Part shown: positions 26,513-34,551 of the stretch, in pieces | Layout: the number at the start of each line of letters is the position of its first letter | Numbering within the stretch: position 1 is the first letter of the stretch | From: Cellulomonas sp. KRMCY2 | GTDB taxonomy: Bacteria > Actinomycetota > Actinomycetes > Actinomycetales > Cellulomonadaceae | DNA length: 64,000 bases | Direction of reading: 5' to 3' | Assembly (NCBI RefSeq): GCF_000526515.1 | Contig: NZ_JAGF01000001.1 | Location: forward strand, 2,046,001 to 2,110,000 | Made by a program: the position numbers and the translations under genes | The notes under the pieces: generated by a model | Databases searched by the model: none | What the model was told of the DNA's origin: nothing | What the model saw: the letters and a program-made list of their open reading frames with translations, nothing else

Positions 26513-27244
26513 TCAGCGCAGCCGACGCAGGAAGTCGCGGGTCCGCTGCTCCTGTGGGTCGTCGAGCACCTGGTCGGGGGTGCCGCGCTCGTGCACCCGC
26601 CCGGCGTGCAGGAAGCAGACCTCGTCCGCCACCCGGCGGGCGAAGCCCATCTCGTGCGTCGCGACAACCATGGTCATGCCCTCGAGCTTGAGGTCGGTCA
26701 GCAGGTCGAGCACCTCACCGACCAGCTCAGGGTCCAGGGCGCTGGTGACCTCGTCGAGCAGCATCAGTCGCGGCGAGTTGACCAGCGACCGCGCGATCGC
26801 GACGCGTTGCTGCTGGCCGCCGGACAGCTCGTCGGGGAACGCCCGCGCCTTGTCGGCGAGCCCCACCCGCTCGAGCATCGCCAGGGCGCGCTCCTCGGCG
26901 TCGGCCCGTCGCGCCCTGTGCACCAGGCGCGAGGCGAGGGTCACGTTGTCCAGCACCCGCATGTGCGGGAAGAGGTTGAAGGCCTGGAACACCATGCCCA
27001 TCCGGGCGCGGACGGCGTCGGCGTCCATGCGCGGGTCCGTGATGTCCTCGCCCTCGAGCAGGATCACGCCGTCGTCGACCTCCTCGAGCAGGTTCACGGT
27101 GCGCAGCAGGGTGGACTTGCCCGAGCCGGACGCCCCGATCAGGACGACGCAGCGGTGCGCATCGACGTCGAGGTCGATCGAGTCGAGCACCAGGTTGGGG
27201 CCGAAGGCCTTGCGGACCCCCTCGACGTGCAGCAGAGCCGTCAT
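26513..27244 (-). CDS. Polar amino acid ABC transporter ATP-binding protein
   Basis: This 243-residue ATPase has Walker A GASGSGKST (about 37-45), Q-loop MVFQAFNLFPHM, ABC signature LSGGQQQR, Walker B LMLLDEVTSALD and the switch His in VVATHEMGF. These are the hallmarks of the GlnQ/HisP amino acid importer subfamily. It is the last gene of the substrate-binding/permease/ATPase operon read on the minus strand, and its ATG overlaps the permease stop by ATGA. The transported amino acid cannot be read from the sequence. Confidence 0.95.
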   Translation of the reverse strand: MTALLHVEGVRKAFGPNLVLDSIDLDVDAHRCVVLIGASGSGKSTLLRTVNLLEEVDDGVILLEGEDITDPRMDADAVRARMGMVFQAFNLFPHMRVLDNVTLASRLVHRARRADAEERALAMLERVGLADKARAFPDELSGGQQQRVAIARSLVNSPRLMLLDEVTSALDPELVGEVLDLLTDLKLEGMTMVVATHEMGFARRVADEVCFLHAGRVHERGTPDQVLDDPQEQRTRDFLRRLR

Positions 27245-28110
27245 CGCAGCGCACCCCCGCCCGCCAGGCCGCTCGTGGCGCCGGCCCAGCCGCCGCGCCT
27301 CGACAGGGCGTCGGTGAGCCGGGTCAACGGGATGGTCAGCGCGACGAAGAGCACCCCGGCCACCACGTAGGGCGTGAAGTTGGCGTACTGGGCCGTGGAG
27401 ATCTGCGCGGCGCGCACGGCGTCGATCGCGCCGAGGATCGAGATCAGCCCGGAGTCCTTCTGCAGCGCGACGAGGTCGTTGAGCAGCGGTGGGACCACCC
27501 GGCGCACGGCCTGCGGCAGGACGACGGTGCGCATGGTCTGTGCGCGGCTCAGGCCGAGCGAGCGGGCCGACGCGACCTGGGACGGGTGCACCGACTCGAT
27601 CCCGGCCCGGAACACCTCGGCGACGTACGCGGAGTAGGTGAGCACCAGCGCCAGGCCGCCGAGCAGCACGGCCGAGCTCGGGATGCCCTGCAGTCGCAGC
27701 CCCGGGAGCCCGAAGCCCACCAGGAGCAGCACCAGGATCAGCGGCAGCCCGCGGAAGATGTCCACGTAGGCTGTGGCCGCAGCCCGCAGCGGGAAGAACA
27801 CCGGGCCGCGCAGCGTCCTGGCGATGGCAAGGCCGAGCGCCACGACCACGATGAGCACGGCGCTGACCGCCATCACGCGCACGTTGAGCCACAGCCCCTC
27901 GGCCACCCGGGGGAGCGCGGCGATCGCGGCGTCGGGGTCGAAGAAGGACTGTCGCACGCGCGGCCAGCCCGGCGAGCTGGTCAGCGCCCCCACGGCGACG
28001 GCGGTGACCGCGACGGTGCTGGCGACTGCGACCGCCGTCGACCGCCTCGCCTGGCCCTGCCGGTAGGCCAGCCGGGCACGCTGACGCTCGGACGGCGTCC
28101 AGACGGTCAC
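27241..28110 (-). CDS. Polar amino acid ABC transporter permease
   Basis: This 289-residue permease has five or six membrane helices and the EAA loop ([19 protein letters not shown]) through which it contacts the ATPase. [10 protein letters not shown] is typical of the His/Glu/Gln importer permeases. An extra N-terminal hydrophobic helix (about 25-43) precedes the usual core. GTG 28110 is used, with no strong ribosome-binding site. It lies 64 bases after the substrate-binding protein gene and overlaps the ATPase gene. Only one permease gene is present, so a homodimer is likely. Confidence 0.93.
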   Translation of the reverse strand: MTVWTPSERQRARLAYRQGQARRSTAVAVASTVAVTAVAVGALTSSPGWPRVRQSFFDPDAAIAALPRVAEGLWLNVRVMAVSAVLIVVVALGLAIARTLRGPVFFPLRAAATAYVDIFRGLPLILVLLLVGFGLPGLRLQGIPSSAVLLGGLALVLTYSAYVAEVFRAGIESVHPSQVASARSLGLSRAQTMRTVVLPQAVRRVVPPLLNDLVALQKDSGLISILGAIDAVRAAQISTAQYANFTPYVVAGVLFVALTIPLTRLTDALSRRGGWAGATSGLAGGGALR

Positions 28111-28174
28111 GTCGGGCGTCGCTTCACGGGATGGTCAGCAGTCGTCGATGGTCGTCAGCGGCAGGTGGTGGCAG

Positions 28175-29011
28175 TCAGTCGAGGACCGGTGCGCCGGCGG
28201 CGTCGGTCAACCACTCGGCCTCGAGGTCGGCGAGCGTGCCGTCGGCGCGCAGGGCGTCGACAGCGGCGGTCACGGCATCGGTCAGCGGGCTGCCCTTGTC
28301 GAGCACGAGCCCGAACTGGTCCGGTGCGTCACCGGTCGGCAGCTGTCCGGCGAGGATTCCGCCGTCCAGCTCGGCCGCGGTGATGTACAGCGCGGTGGGC
28401 AGGTCGACGACGATCGCGTCGACCAGGCCGGAGGTCAGCGCCTGCTTGACCTGGTCGTTGTCGTTGAACAGCTGGACGTCGGTGCTCGGCGCGATCGAGT
28501 CCTGCGCGACCTGTGCGCTCGTCGTGCCGACCATCGCGCCGATCCGCAGGTCGGCGAGCTCGGCGAGGGTCGTGGCATCGGCGGCGGCGGAGCCCTCGAC
28601 CGTCACCACGGCCTGTGCCGTGTCGTAGTAGCTCGACGAGAAGTCGAGGTTGGCGCGGCGCTCGTCGCTGATCGACACCTGGTTGATCGCGATGTCGAAG
28701 GACTTGGCGCCGGGCGCGATGATCTGGTCGAAGGTCACCGGGACCCACTCGACGTGCGCGGCGTCGAAGCCGAGCTGTGCGGCGACGGCGTAGGCCACGG
28801 CGGACTCGAAGCCCTCGCCGTTGGTCGGGTCGTTGTCCACGACCCACGGCTCGTAGCTCGGGTCGGAGGTGCCGATGGTCAGGGTGCCGTCGGTCAGGGT
28901 GGCCAGGCCGGCGTCGTCGTCGGCGGGCGCCTCGGCGTCGTCGGCCGGGGAGCATGCGGCCAGGGTCAGCGCGGTCGCAGCGGCCAGGGCGAGGATGCGG
29001 GTGGTGCGCAT
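28175..29011 (-). CDS. Polar amino acid ABC transporter substrate-binding lipoprotein
   Basis: This 278-residue lipoprotein has a signal peptide with the lipobox LAAC at about residues 17-20, a short acidic linker, and a family 3 solute-binding domain ([46 protein letters not shown]). It is the first gene of the minus-strand importer operon. The ATG follows GGAG. It most likely binds a polar or charged amino acid. The gene diverges from htpX. Confidence 0.93.
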   Translation of the reverse strand: MRTTRILALAAATALTLAACSPADDAEAPADDDAGLATLTDGTLTIGTSDPSYEPWVVDNDPTNGEGFESAVAYAVAAQLGFDAAHVEWVPVTFDQIIAPGAKSFDIAINQVSISDERRANLDFSSSYYDTAQAVVTVEGSAAADATTLAELADLRIGAMVGTTSAQVAQDSIAPSTDVQLFNDNDQVKQALTSGLVDAIVVDLPTALYITAAELDGGILAGQLPTGDAPDQFGLVLDKGSPLTDAVTAAVDALRADGTLADLEAEWLTDAAGAPVLD

Positions 29012-29161
29012 GGATGCTCCAGGGGAGTCGCGGGACGCAGGGCCGCCGCAGGACGGCGCGCACAGCCTACGGGAACGTGCCGGCCGGCCGCCGCGTTGTC
29101 CTGGCAGATGCGCCGGCGGTCTCAGGGCTCGGCGGCGTCGCGCGACGAGAGGGGAACGCGG

Positions 29162-30034
29162 GTGGATCGGCGGCACTACAACGGGCTCAAGACGGCGGCG
29201 CTCTTCGGGGTGCTCTGGGTCGTCGTGCTCGGTCTGGGCGCGGTGATCGGCGAAGGCCGGTACGTCTGGCTGTTCGCCGGTCTCGGCCTGCTCGGGACCG
29301 CCTACGGCTACTGGAACTCGGACAGGATCGCGATCCGGGCGATGCACGCGCACCCGGTCAGTGAGATCGAGCAGCCGGCGATGTACCGGATCGTCCGTGA
29401 GCTCTCGACCTCCGCACGTCAGCCGATGCCGCGTCTGTACGTCTCCCCGACGATGGCGCCGAACGCCTTCGCGACGGGTCGCAACCCGCGCCACGCCGCC
29501 GTCTGCTGCACCGAGGGGATCCTCACGCTGCTCGACGAGCGTGAGCTTCGCGGCGTGCTCGGCCACGAGCTCATGCACGTGTACAACCGCGACATCCTGA
29601 CGTCGTCCGTGGCCGCGGCCCTCGCCGGGATGATCACGGCGGTGGCGCAGCTCCTGATGTTCTTCGGCGGTGGCGGCCGGGAGCGCGGCGGCAACCCGCT
29701 GGCGATGCTCGCGATGGTCTTCCTGGCGCCGATCGCGGCGATGGTCATCCAGCTCGCGATCAGCCGGACCCGGGAGTACGACGCCGACGAGGACGGTGCG
29801 CGGCTGACCGGCGACCCGATGGCCCTGGCCTCCGCGCTGGCCAAGCTCGAGCGCGGGACGAAGCGCGCTCCGCTGCCGGCCAACCGCGACCTGGTCGACG
29901 TGTCGCACCTGATGATCGCGAACCCGTTCCGCGGCGCCGGGATGGCCAAGCTGTTCGCGACCCACCCGCCGATGGCCGAGCGGATCGCCCGCCTCGAGCA
30001 GATGGCCGGCCCCGGCCCCATCACCCGCTACTGA
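29162..30034 (+). CDS. htpX: HtpX membrane metalloprotease
   Basis: This 290-residue M48-family zinc protease is of normal length for HtpX. Two N-terminal membrane helices are followed by the HELMH zinc motif beginning at His135, two further hydrophobic segments, and the third zinc ligand in [10 protein letters not shown]. HtpX degrades misfolded membrane proteins. The GTG follows GAGAGGGGAA. It converges on yajQ with a 6-base gap. Confidence 0.96.
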   Translation: MDRRHYNGLKTAALFGVLWVVVLGLGAVIGEGRYVWLFAGLGLLGTAYGYWNSDRIAIRAMHAHPVSEIEQPAMYRIVRELSTSARQPMPRLYVSPTMAPNAFATGRNPRHAAVCCTEGILTLLDERELRGVLGHELMHVYNRDILTSSVAAALAGMITAVAQLLMFFGGGGRERGGNPLAMLAMVFLAPIAAMVIQLAISRTREYDADEDGARLTGDPMALASALAKLERGTKRAPLPANRDLVDVSHLMIANPFRGAGMAKLFATHPPMAERIARLEQMAGPGPITRY

Positions 30035-30040
30035 GCGGGG

Positions 30041-30532
30041 TCAGCGGTAGTTGACGAACTGGAGTGCGGCGTCGACGTCGGCGTCCTTGAGCAGGGCGAT
30101 CGCGGCCTGCAGGTCGTCGCGGCTCTTGGCCGAGACGCGCAGCTCGTCTCCGGTGATCTGCGTCTTGATCCCCTTCGGCCCCTCGTCGCGGATGATCTTG
30201 GCGAGCTTCTTCGCGTTCTCGCTGCTCAGGCCCTCCTTGATCGACGCCTCGAGGCGGTACTCCTTGCCCGACTGCTTGGGGTCGCCGGTCTCGAGCGCCT
30301 TGAGCGAGATGCCGCGGCGGATGAGCTTGGTCTCGAGCACGTCCAGGATCGCCTTGACCCGCTCCTCGGAGTTCGCGGTCATCACGATCGTCTCGCCGCT
30401 CCAGGCGATCGAGGCGCCGATGTTCTTGAAGTCGTACCGCTGGGCGACCTCCTTGGCCGCCTGGTTCAGCGCGTTGTCGACCTCCTGGCGATCGACCTTG
30501 CTCACGACGTCGAACGAGGACTCGGCTGCCAT
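30041..30532 (-). CDS. yajQ: YajQ-family nucleotide-binding protein
   Basis: This 163-residue protein starts [19 protein letters not shown] and has the YajQ pattern throughout, including RYDFKN and [16 protein letters not shown]. YajQ proteins have two tandem ferredoxin-like domains; some relatives bind cyclic di-GMP or nucleic acid, but this is not established for actinobacterial members. A strong AGGAGGAGAC ribosome-binding site precedes the ATG. Confidence 0.95.
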   Translation of the reverse strand: MAAESSFDVVSKVDRQEVDNALNQAAKEVAQRYDFKNIGASIAWSGETIVMTANSEERVKAILDVLETKLIRRGISLKALETGDPKQSGKEYRLEASIKEGLSSENAKKLAKIIRDEGPKGIKTQITGDELRVSAKSRDDLQAAIALLKDADVDAALQFVNYR

Positions 30533-30620
30533 GTCTCCTCCTGGGTCGGTGTGGTCGCCGTCGGGGGCGACCGAGGCTCCGGTGGGCCGGCCCGTGTGCT
30601 CAAGGGCCGCGCGGACTTGC

Positions 30621-30626
30621 TATCCT
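30621..30626 (+). promoter_or_regulatory. Candidate -10 box for tRNA-Tyr
   Basis: TATCCT lies 49 bases upstream of the tRNA-Tyr gene. No clear -35 box is seen at the expected distance. Confidence 0.35.
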
Positions 30627-30675
30627 TCCATCCGCACCTGTGCCGCACGAGCAGTTCGTCGGCGGGGGTGCACGT

Positions 30676-30760
30676 GGCAGGTTGCCCGAGCGGCCAAAGG
30701 GAGCTGACTGTAAATCAGCCGGCGTAGCCTACGGGGGTTCGAATCCCTCACCTGCCACCA
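30676..30760 (+). tRNA. tRNA-Tyr (anticodon GTA)
   Basis: This 85-base class II tRNA has acceptor arms GGCAGGT and ACCTGCC. The anticodon loop CTGTAAA gives anticodon GTA. A long variable arm and T-loop GGTTCGAATCC are present, and CCA is encoded at the 3' end. Confidence 0.97.
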
Positions 30761-30954
30761 AGGAGCGCCTCGCTCCGGCCACGCGCCGGACCGGGGCGCT
30801 TCGGCGTTCGGGCTGGACCGCACCCACCGGGACGTTCGCCTCTACTGGTGCCGGTGCACGCTGCCTAGCGTGAGGAGCACGACGCCGCGGTCCGACACCT
30901 CAGGTTCTCGCGGCCCAGCAACCGGCTGAGTGCCGGTCGGAGACGGAGCACACG

Positions 30955-31698
30955 ATGGCGCGTCTGGACGGCAAGGTCGCGATAGTCACTGGTGGCGCAC
31001 GCGGGATGGGCGCCGAGGACACCCGGCGGCTGGTGGCCGAGGGCGCCAGGGTCGTCATCGCGGACGTGCTCGACGCGGACGGTCAGGCGCTCGCGGCCGA
31101 GCTGCCCGACTCGACGATCTTCGTCCACCTCGACGTCTCGTCCGCCGCGTCGTGGGCAGCAGCCATCGAGGCGACCCATGCGGCATTCGGCCCGGTCACG
31201 ACGTTGGTCAACAACGCCGGCATCCTGTCCTACGCGAGCGTCGACACCGCCGAGGAGGAGGACTTCCGCCGTGTCCTGTCGGTGAACCTCGTCGGACCGT
31301 TCCTCGGCATCAAGGCCGTCGTGCCGGACATGAAGTCCGCGGGCGGTGGCTCGATCGTCAACATCTCGTCCGCTGCCGGCCTCGTCGGTCTGCCGAGCCT
31401 CGCCGCGTACACCTCGAGCAAGTGGGGCCTGCGGGGCCTGACGAAGGAGGCCGCGCTGGACCTCGGGCGCTTCGGCATCCGGGTCAACTCGATCCACCCA
31501 GGCGGGATCCGCACCCCGATGGCTGCCGGCGCGGACGACTCGATGTTCGCGACCCAGGCGATGCCGCGCATCGGCGAGGTCCGTGAGATCGCCGCGGCGG
31601 TGGCCTTCCTGGCCAGCGACGACGCGTCCTACATCACCGGTGCCGAGCTCGCCGTCGACGGCGGCATGGTCCTCGGCGCACTGCCGCCCGCCGGCTGA
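30955..31698 (+). CDS. Short-chain dehydrogenase/reductase (SDR)
   Basis: This 247-residue classical SDR has the cofactor motif TGGARGMG (about 12-19), NNAG (about 87-90), the catalytic Ser in NISSAAG and the YxxxK motif in YTSSK. Asp-containing IADVLDADG after beta strand 2 favours NAD(H) over NADP(H). It resembles 3-alpha/20-beta-hydroxysteroid dehydrogenase-type enzymes, but many SDRs share these features and the substrate is unknown. GGAG precedes the ATG. It is a single gene between tRNA-Tyr and tRNA-Thr and ends at a hairpin (31731-31768). Confidence 0.93.
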   Translation: MARLDGKVAIVTGGARGMGAEDTRRLVAEGARVVIADVLDADGQALAAELPDSTIFVHLDVSSAASWAAAIEATHAAFGPVTTLVNNAGILSYASVDTAEEEDFRRVLSVNLVGPFLGIKAVVPDMKSAGGGSIVNISSAAGLVGLPSLAAYTSSKWGLRGLTKEAALDLGRFGIRVNSIHPGGIRTPMAAGADDSMFATQAMPRIGEVREIAAAVAFLASDDASYITGAELAVDGGMVLGALPPAG

Positions 31699-31730
31699 GC
31701 GAGCACGGGCCGACGAGGCCCTCGAGACGA

Positions 31731-31768
31731 CGGCGCCGCCCGCTGGTCATGTCACCCGGGCGGCGCCG
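31731..31768 (+). terminator. Hairpin terminator candidate after the SDR gene
   Basis: A perfect 12-bp stem (31731-31742 with 31757-31768) encloses a 14-base loop. No U-tract follows, as is common in high-GC actinobacteria. Confidence 0.6.
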
Positions 31769-31775
31769 GTCACGA

Positions 31776-31806
31776 TTTCGCCCGCGTGCCTGAGCCCGTG
31801 TACCCT
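31776..31806 (+). promoter_or_regulatory. Candidate promoter for tRNA-Thr/tRNA-Met
   Basis: TACCCT (31801-31806) lies 10 bases before the tRNA-Thr gene, a typical -10 position. TTTCGC at 31776-31781 is a weak -35 with 19-base spacing. Confidence 0.4.
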
Positions 31807-31816
31807 GGCACGCGCT

Positions 31817-31889
31817 GCCCCGATAGCTCAGTCGGTAGAGCGTCTCCATGGTAAGGAGAAGGTCAAGGGTTCGATTCCCTTTCGGGGCT
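31817..31889 (+). tRNA. tRNA-Thr (anticodon GGT)
   Basis: The 73-base cloverleaf has acceptor GCCCCGA/TCGGGGC, anticodon loop ATGGTAA giving GGT, and T-loop GGTTCGATTCC. No CCA is encoded. It is followed 62 bases later by tRNA-Met, the usual actinobacterial order before rpmG. Confidence 0.97.
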
Positions 31890-31951
31890 CTGTTGGTGCT
31901 TGGATGTCGTCACGACGGTTTGCCGTCGGACGGTCGTCACGGTACCGATGC

Positions 31952-32028
31952 GGCGGGGTAGCTCAGGTGGTTAGAGCACACGGCTCATAATCGTGGTGTC
32001 GCGGGTTCGAGTCCCGCTCCCGCTACCA
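31952..32028 (+). tRNA. tRNA-Met (anticodon CAT)
   Basis: The 77-base cloverleaf has acceptor GGCGGGG/TCCCGCT with G-U end pairs, anticodon loop CTCATAA giving CAT, and T-arm GCGGGTTCGAGTCCCGC. CCA is encoded. The paired acceptor end suggests an elongator rather than an initiator tRNA. Confidence 0.95.
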
Positions 32029-32121
32029 CAGTGGACAGCATGTACCGGCCGGCGGTGCGTGCGCATGACAGACGCATGACAGACCAGGCGCTGCGTAGGC
32101 GGCGCGAGAGGTGGCAAGACC

Positions 32122-32292
32122 GTGGCCAGCAAGTCCCAGGACGTCCGCCCGAAGATCACGCTCGCATGCGTGGACTGCAAGGAGCGGAACTACATCACCA
32201 AGAAGAACCGCCGCAACGACCCCGACCGGCTCGAGCTGGCGAAGTTCTGCCCGCGCTGCGGCAAGCACACCGCGCACCGCGAGACCCGCTGA
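32122..32292 (+). CDS. rpmG: 50S ribosomal protein L33
   Basis: This 56-residue protein has the L33 sequence [19 protein letters not shown] and two Cys pairs (CVDC and CPRC), so it is the zinc-binding form. The GTG start follows GAGAGG. The gene lies after tRNA-Thr and tRNA-Met and before the MaoC pair, the conserved actinobacterial position. It is a structural protein of the large ribosomal subunit. Confidence 0.96.
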   Translation: MASKSQDVRPKITLACVDCKERNYITKKNRRNDPDRLELAKFCPRCGKHTAHRETR

Positions 32293-32330
32293 CCGGTCGA
32301 GCCGCACCGTCCGCACGGACGAACGCGCCG

Positions 32331-32771
32331 ATGGCCATCGACCCAGCAGTCGCCGGACGGGTGTACCCGCCGACGGCGGCCTACGCCGTCGGCCGTGAGC
32401 ACCTGCGCGACTTCGCGCGGGCTGTCGGGGCGACCCATCCGGCGCACCACGACGTCGACGCCGCGCGGGCCCTCGGGTACCCCGACGTCGTGGCAGCGCC
32501 GACCTTCGCGGTCGTGATCGCCCAGCGCGCCGAGGCCCAGCTGATCGACGACCCTGACGCGGGCATCGACTTCAGCCGCGTCGTGCACGCCGACGAGCGC
32601 TTCACGCACCACCGCCCGATCCACGCCGGGGACGAGCTGGTCACCGTCCTGCACGTGGACCAGCTCGTCGAGCGGGCCGGTCTCGCGATGGTGACCACCC
32701 GCTGCGAGATCGCCGACTCCGACGGCACGCCGGTCGCGACGGTCGTCTCGACCTTGGCGGTGCGCGCGTGA
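32331..32771 (+). CDS. MaoC N-terminal (HadA/FAS1-like) dehydratase subunit
   Basis: This 146-residue hot-dog-fold protein matches the N-terminal dehydratase half of the MaoC family (HadA/HadC-like). It has HPAHHDVDAARALG and ERFTHHRPIHAGDEL, but it lacks the catalytic D-x-N-x-x-H found in its partner. By homology to the mycobacterial Had pair it should be the substrate-binding subunit of a heterodimeric (3R)-hydroxyacyl-ACP dehydratase. It overlaps the next gene by GTGA. The position after rpmG is conserved with mycobacteria. Confidence 0.88.
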   Translation: MAIDPAVAGRVYPPTAAYAVGREHLRDFARAVGATHPAHHDVDAARALGYPDVVAAPTFAVVIAQRAEAQLIDDPDAGIDFSRVVHADERFTHHRPIHAGDELVTVLHVDQLVERAGLAMVTTRCEIADSDGTPVATVVSTLAVRA

Positions 32772-33202
32772 ACGGCACGCCCGGCCGCCCGCAGCTCGCC
32801 GACCTCGAGGTCGGACAGACCGTCGGCACCCGGAACGTCACGCTCGAGCGACGGGACCTGGTCCGCTACGCCGGTGCGAGCGGCGACCTCAACCCGATCC
32901 ACTGGAACGAACGCTTCGCCACCGAGGTGGGCCTGCCGGGCGTCATCGCCCACGGGATGCTCACCATGGCGGCCGCGGTCAACCTCGTCGTGGACTGGGC
33001 GGGCGACCCGGGTGCGGTGGTCGACTACGGCGTCCGGTTCACCAGGCCGGTGCCGGTCCCGGACCCGGGCGTCGCGACGATCGAGGTCACCGCGGTGATC
33101 GGGGTGGTCGACGTCGAGGCCCGCACCGTGCGCGTCGATCTGACGGTGACCGTCGACGGGGCCCGCGTGCTGGGCAAGGCCCAGGCGCTCGTCCGGCTCT
33201 GA
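32768..33202 (+). CDS. MaoC-family dehydratase, catalytic (HadB-like) subunit
   Basis: This 144-residue protein has the hydratase-2 motif YAGASGDLNPIHWNERFA (Asp and His catalytic, about residues 37-45), followed by the conserved GLPGVIAHGML. It is expected to dehydrate 3-hydroxyacyl-ACP as a heterodimer with the preceding gene product, with which it is translationally coupled. In mycobacteria the pair serves mycolate synthesis. This organism's relatives lack mycolates, so a general fatty acid role is more likely; this is inference. Confidence 0.9.
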   Translation: MNGTPGRPQLADLEVGQTVGTRNVTLERRDLVRYAGASGDLNPIHWNERFATEVGLPGVIAHGMLTMAAAVNLVVDWAGDPGAVVDYGVRFTRPVPVPDPGVATIEVTAVIGVVDVEARTVRVDLTVTVDGARVLGKAQALVRL

Positions 33203-33209
33203 GCGGCCG

Positions 33210-33253
33210 GCTCCCGAGCTTCCTGATCGACGCTCCCGACCTTCCTGATCGAC
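33210..33253. repeat. Tandem 22-bp intergenic repeat
   Basis: Two copies of a 22-base unit (33210-33231 and 33232-33253) differ at one position. Each ends CTTCCTGATCGAC. They lie in the gap between the converging MaoC and LacI genes. Confidence 0.85.
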
Positions 33254-33275
33254 GCGGCCCGCTCCCGAGCCGCGC

Positions 33276-34340
33276 TCAGCCTCGCGGAGGCGCTGTCGTC
33301 GTGCCGATCCGGAGCTCGACGTCGAGCCGCACCGGCGGCGGGACCTGGCCCGCGAGCAGCTTGGCGACCGCGCGCCCCAGGGCCTCGCCCTTGGCCTCGA
33401 GCGGCTGGCTGACTGTCGTCAGCACGTCCGGGGCCATCCACGGCAGGTCCAGGCCGTCGAAGCCGGCGATCGAGACGTCCTGCGGGACGCGCAGGCCGAG
33501 GTCGCGCGCCGCGATCAGGACGCCGGCGGCGAGCAGGTCGGACTGCGCGACCACGGCGGTCGGCGGCTCGTCGACGTCGAGCAGGAGCCGACCGGCCGCC
33601 TGGCCCTCCTCGACGAGCGAGGCCTTGGCCTCGACCACGGCCGTCGGGTCCACGCCGGCGTCGGCGAGACCCTCGAGACGGTGCCGGGTGGGCGTCCAGT
33701 CGAGCTGCTCCATCCGCGCCGCGTCGACGAAGCCGTTGCGCCGCGGGCCGCCGAAGGGCAGGGTCACGACGCCGATCCGCCGGTGGCCGAGGCCGGTCAG
33801 GTACCGCGCAAGGTCTGCGGTCCCCTGCCGGTCGGCGATGCCGACCAGCGGCACACCGTCGACCGCGGGGCCCTCGCCGATGACGACCGGCACGCCGCGC
33901 CGCTGGAGGGCCGCGAGGACGGGGTCGGCGCGCCGGGAGCCCCAGACCAGGACGGCGACGTCCATCGGGGCGCTGGCGAGGAGCGGGTCGAGGTCGGCGG
34001 TGCCGTTCGTGGCGGGCATGCCCGGGACGAGCAGGACGCCGAGGCCCATCGTGCCGAGGGTCCCGACCAGACCGTCGAGCACCTTGATCGCGACCGGGTC
34101 CCGGAAGCTCCGGCTGAGCTGGTCCCCGATCACCACGGCGACGATGCCGGACCGGCCGCTGCGCAACGACCGACCCAGCGGGTTGGGGCCGGTGTAGCCG
34201 AGCGCGAGTGCCGCGGCCCGGACCCTGTCCCGGGTCCCGGCGGCGATCGGACCGGCACCCGAGAACGCGAGCGAGGCGGTCGAGACCGATACCTGCGCGG
34301 CGCTCGCGACATCGGCCAGCGTGGGTCTCGTGTGTGCCAT
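33276..34340 (-). CDS. LacI-family transcriptional regulator
   Basis: This 354-residue protein has an N-terminal helix-turn-helix of LacI type (TLADVASAAQVSVSTASLAFSG), a hinge near residue 50-60 and a periplasmic-binding-protein-like effector domain (VSIAGFDGLDLPWMAPDVLTT near the C-terminus, given as two adjoining landmarks). ATG 34340 is used; ATG 34361, seven codons upstream, is possible. It diverges from the two MFS genes, and a near-perfect LacI-type operator lies between them at 34410-34423. It probably represses the transporters and itself. The effector is unknown. Confidence 0.92.
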   Translation of the reverse strand: MAHTRPTLADVASAAQVSVSTASLAFSGAGPIAAGTRDRVRAAALALGYTGPNPLGRSLRSGRSGIVAVVIGDQLSRSFRDPVAIKVLDGLVGTLGTMGLGVLLVPGMPATNGTADLDPLLASAPMDVAVLVWGSRRADPVLAALQRRGVPVVIGEGPAVDGVPLVGIADRQGTADLARYLTGLGHRRIGVVTLPFGGPRRNGFVDAARMEQLDWTPTRHRLEGLADAGVDPTAVVEAKASLVEEGQAAGRLLLDVDEPPTAVVAQSDLLAAGVLIAARDLGLRVPQDVSIAGFDGLDLPWMAPDVLTTVSQPLEAKGEALGRAVAKLLAGQVPPPVRLDVELRIGTTTAPPRG

Positions 34341-34409
34341 CTCACCCGCCCGGATCGGCATTCTCGGTTGACGGTGCGCCAGCCTATCGGCAGACTGGTG
34401 GGCGAGGTC

Positions 34410-34423
34410 TCGAATCGTTTCGA
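34410..34423. promoter_or_regulatory. Candidate LacI-family operator
   Basis: TCGAATCGTTTCGA is a 14-base palindrome with one mismatch pair and a central CG, the hallmark of LacI/GalR operators. It lies 70 bases from the lacI-type start and 129 from the first MFS start. Confidence 0.65.
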
Positions 34424-34551
34424 CATCGGCATCGCCGACGAGCCACCGGACGCGACGACCCCTCCCCGGCTCGACGTCGCGCCACCCTGCCCGCCTGTTC
34501 CTTCCCTGCCACCCGTCCACCTGCGTCACCCCGGATCGAGTCCCACCCGCA

